A stretch of DNA of 6,865 bases from NCBI GenBank assembly GCA_013696385.1, contig JACCYR010000363.1, positions 1 through 6,865 on the forward strand, in the 5' to 3' direction. The notes beneath the pieces are model-generated. The model made no database searches and was not told the origin of the DNA. It saw only the letters and a program-made list of their open reading frames with translations. Shown piece after piece: positions 5,363 through 6,865 of the stretch. Numbering within the stretch: position 1 is the stretch's first letter; each line of letters begins with the position of its first letter. Position numbers and translations under genes: made by a program. This stretch comes from Acidobacteriota bacterium. GTDB taxonomy: Bacteria > Acidobacteriota > Blastocatellia > Pyrinomonadales > Pyrinomonadaceae.

Positions 5363-5786
5363 AAAGAAAAAAATCTTAATTCTCTGCACGGGAAATTCGG
5401 CGCGCAGCCAAATGGCTGAAGGTCTGTTAAAACACATCTGCCAAAACAAATATGAGATTTTTAGCGCGGGAACAAAACCTTCGATTGTCCGTCCCGAAGC
5501 GATAAAAGTTTTGCGGGAAATTAGGGTTGATATTTCAAATAATTGTTCAAAATCGGTTGATGAATTTGTCAATAAAGAAATTGACTATATTTTAACGGTA
5601 TGCGATAACGCCAAAGAAAATTGCCCGTATTTTCCCGCCAAAACGAAACTTATTCATCGTTCTTTTGCAGACCCGGCGGAAGTTGAAGGCAACGAGGAAA
5701 CGCGGCTTGCGGCATTTCGGCGGATGCGAAATGAAATCGAAGAATATCTCAAAAATAATTTTGTCAAAATCATCAATACGGAATAA
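5355..5786 (+). CDS. arsC: Thioredoxin-coupled arsenate reductase (LMW-PTP type ArsC)
   Basis: This 143-residue protein reduces arsenate to arsenite in the cytoplasm. The phosphatase-like loop CTGNSARSQMAEG gives the CX5R with nucleophile C11 and R17. The relay cysteines are C83 and C90 (TVCDNAKENCP), corresponding to C10, C82 and C89 of the Bacillus subtilis enzyme. D106 in FADP is the general acid. All three redox cysteines are present, so it should be active with thioredoxin. Extra cysteines C29 and C64 are seen. The start codon lies inside the end of the aquaporin gene (8-bp overlap), which indicates translational coupling and supports a joint reduce-and-release function. No terminator is evident downstream. 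It should not be confused with the glutaredoxin-type ArsC, which has a different fold. Confidence 0.95.
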   Translation: MSEKKKILILCTGNSARSQMAEGLLKHICQNKYEIFSAGTKPSIVRPEAIKVLREIRVDISNNCSKSVDEFVNKEIDYILTVCDNAKENCPYFPAKTKLIHRSFADPAEVEGNEETRLAAFRRMRNEIEEYLKNNFVKIINTE

Positions 5787-5817
5787 AATCTGACAAAAAA
5801 CAAATTTCAAATCTAAA

Positions 5818-5934
5818 ATGACAAACATTCTTGCACTTGACCAAGGCACAACGAGCAGTCGGGCGATTGTTATTGATAAAGAAAGTCAAATAATTTCCCT
5901 CGCGCAAAAGGAATATACGCAGATTTTCTCATAA
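5818..5934 (+). pseudogene. glpK: Truncated 5' stub of glycerol kinase
   Basis: An ATG-to-TAA frame of 38 codons begins MTNILALDQGTTSSRAIV, which is the unmistakable first ATP-binding strand-loop of glycerol kinase (DQGTTSSRA). It continues AQKEYTQIF, where intact GlpK has 'QxEF/YxQIFP-PGWVEHD'. Homology ends exactly there and a stop follows two codons later. Intact GlpK is about 500 residues, so over 90% is missing, including all substrate-binding and catalytic residues. There is no Shine-Dalgarno sequence. It cannot be an active kinase. It lies 31 bp after arsC, so it may mark a recombination junction at the end of the ars unit. Confidence 0.8.
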
Positions 5935-5935
5935 A

Positions 5936-5960
5936 GCGGTTAATGGTTTTTTTTGACCGC
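5936..5960. repeat. Inverted repeat following the glpK stub
   Basis: GCGGTTAA (5936-5943) and TTGACCGC (5953-5960) pair over 8 bp with one G-T, around a T-rich loop. The T-run lies in the loop and not after the stem, so it does not look like a standard intrinsic terminator. It could still help end the ars transcript or mark the truncation junction. Confidence 0.35.
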
Positions 5961-6019
5961 ACAGAGTGCAAAGAGAAAGTCTTTATTTTCAGATAAATCA
6001 CGTTATCCGCAAACGCATC

Positions 6020-6048
6020 TTGTTACAATTTGGTTAATCTTTTATACT
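6020..6048 (+). promoter_or_regulatory. Sigma70-type promoter for ino1
   Basis: TTGTTA (6020-6025) and TATACT (6043-6048) are separated by 17 bp and lie 27 bp before the ino1 start codon. A GGAGG Shine-Dalgarno sequence (6061-6065) follows. This supports ino1 being a unit independent of the ars operon. Confidence 0.65.
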
Positions 6049-6075
6049 TTTGCACTTATCGGAGGACAATTATCA

Positions 6076-6865
6076 ATGGTTGAAAAAGGAGTGGAAATTG
6101 CACCGGCAAGCGGCAAACTCGGAATACTGCTGGTCGGACTCGGCGCGGTCAGCACGACATTTGTCGCTGGCATAGAGGCAATTCGCAAAGGAAAGTCAAA
6201 ACCAATCGGCTCTTTAACACAGATGGGAACAATTCGTTTGGGCAAACGGACGGAAAATCGCGTTCCGCTCATCAAAGATTTCGTGCCGCTCGCCGGTTTG
6301 GACGACATCGTGTTTGGCGCATGGGATATTTTTGCTGATTCGGCTTATGAAGCCGCACTTCACGCCGGAGTTTTGGAAAAAGCCTTAGTTGAAGATCTGC
6401 GCGAACAACTCGAATCTTTAAAGCCGATGCAAGCTGTTTTCTCACAAAATTATGTTAAAAGATTGAACGGCGAGAACGTCAAAACCGGCAAGAATAAAAT
6501 GGAACTTGCCGAACAGCTGATTGCCGATGTCGCCAATTTCAAAGCGGAAAAAAATTGCGACAGATTAGTAATAATTTGGGCGGCTTCGACGGAAATTTTT
6601 CTCGAACAATCGGAAGTTCATCAAACAATCGAAGCGTTTGAAAAAGGCTTGTATGACGATAACGAACAAATTGCGCCTTCGATGATTTATGCTTATGCCG
6701 CGCTGAAATCCGGCGTTCCGTTTGCCAACGGCGCACCGAATCTGTCGTGCGACATTCCCGCTTTGACAAAACTTGCCGAAGACAACAATGTGCCGATTTG
6801 CGGCAAAGATTTTAAAACCGGACAAACCTTGATGAAAACCATCCTCGCGCCCGGTTTGAAATCCA
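6076..6865 (+). CDS. ino1: Inositol-3-phosphate synthase, N-terminal 263 codons (partial)
   Basis: This NAD-dependent enzyme converts glucose 6-phosphate to 1L-myo-inositol 3-phosphate (1-phosphate in older naming), the first step of inositol lipid and thiol synthesis. The dinucleotide-binding loop is LLVGLGAVSTTF (18-29). Other family landmarks are FGAWDIF (80-86), NCDRLVIIWAASTEIF (160-175), SGVPFANGAPNL (212-223) and the active-site segment CGKDFKTGQTLMKTIL (242-257), whose lysines (K244, K247, K254) are expected in the catalytic pocket. The frame is intact to the window edge; full-length bacterial forms are roughly 360-440 residues, so the C-terminal part is missing only because the window ends. 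The start is fixed by GGAGG 10 bp upstream and by homology beginning soon after. Confidence 0.9.
   Translation, partial: MVEKGVEIAPASGKLGILLVGLGAVSTTFVAGIEAIRKGKSKPIGSLTQMGTIRLGKRTENRVPLIKDFVPLAGLDDIVFGAWDIFADSAYEAALHAGVLEKALVEDLREQLESLKPMQAVFSQNYVKRLNGENVKTGKNKMELAEQLIADVANFKAEKNCDRLVIIWAASTEIFLEQSEVHQTIEAFEKGLYDDNEQIAPSMIYAYAALKSGVPFANGAPNLSCDIPALTKLAEDNNVPICGKDFKTGQTLMKTILAPGLKS

Noticed and set aside
5288..5849. Minus-strand ORFs opposite arsC
   Set aside because: Both lie opposite the strongly conserved arsC and are Phe-rich reverse-frame artefacts.
6042..6308. Minus-strand ORF opposite the start of ino1
   Set aside because: It overlaps the promoter and the conserved NAD-binding region of ino1 and shows no family features.

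Overview
The window comes from an aerobic, Gram-negative-type bacterium with AT-rich DNA. Heme A synthase points to an aa3/ba3-type oxidase, and the DUF374 acyltransferase tail points to a lipid-A/outer-membrane lifestyle. The Asn/Ala/Val/Ser-rich tail of the DUF937 protein, together with the small CPXCG and DUF5522 proteins and a bacterial Ino1, reminds me of Acidobacteriota (Blastocatellia/Pyrinomonadales). That is pattern memory and not proof.

Layout. (1) Positions 1-2000 are housekeeping: the 3' end of a DUF374 acyltransferase-like gene, a YidB-like/DUF937 membrane-anchored protein with its own promoter and a bidirectional terminator, and a convergent ctaA. (2) Positions 2062-3114 hold a tight cluster of a CPXCG zinc-ribbon miniprotein, the rRNA 2'-O-methyltransferase gene tlyA, and a DUF5522 miniprotein, each overlapping the next. 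(3) Positions 3106-5786 hold an arsenic resistance locus. A divergent arsR faces arsI (C-As lyase), and after a 516-bp disordered stretch come an AqpS-type aquaglyceroporin and a thioredoxin-type arsenate reductase arsC, overlapping by 8 bp. (4) After arsC lie a 38-codon stub of glycerol kinase and an inverted repeat. (5) From 6020 there is a clean promoter and the first 263 codons of inositol-3-phosphate synthase (ino1), cut by the window edge.

How the ars genes should work together: ArsC reduces arsenate to arsenite, which can leave the cell downhill through the aquaporin instead of a pump (no ArsB/ACR3 is seen). ArsI cleaves the C-As bond of trivalent methyl- or aryl-arsenicals and so feeds arsenite into the same exit. 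ArsR, with a Cys-x-Cys arsenite site, probably represses from one or more palindromes in the 115-bp arsR-arsI intergenic region. The most striking palindrome is a perfect 10-2-10 dyad over the predicted arsI transcription start.

The most unusual part is the 4169-4684 gap. It contains an unrecognised 51-codon Cys-rich ORF with a strong ribosome binding site, followed by a decayed 5' fragment of a Cys/Met-metabolism PLP enzyme with a stop, a frameshift and a truncation. Together with the glpK stub downstream, this suggests a rearranged, recently assembled arsenic island. I see no tRNA, rRNA, CRISPR array or intact insertion sequence.
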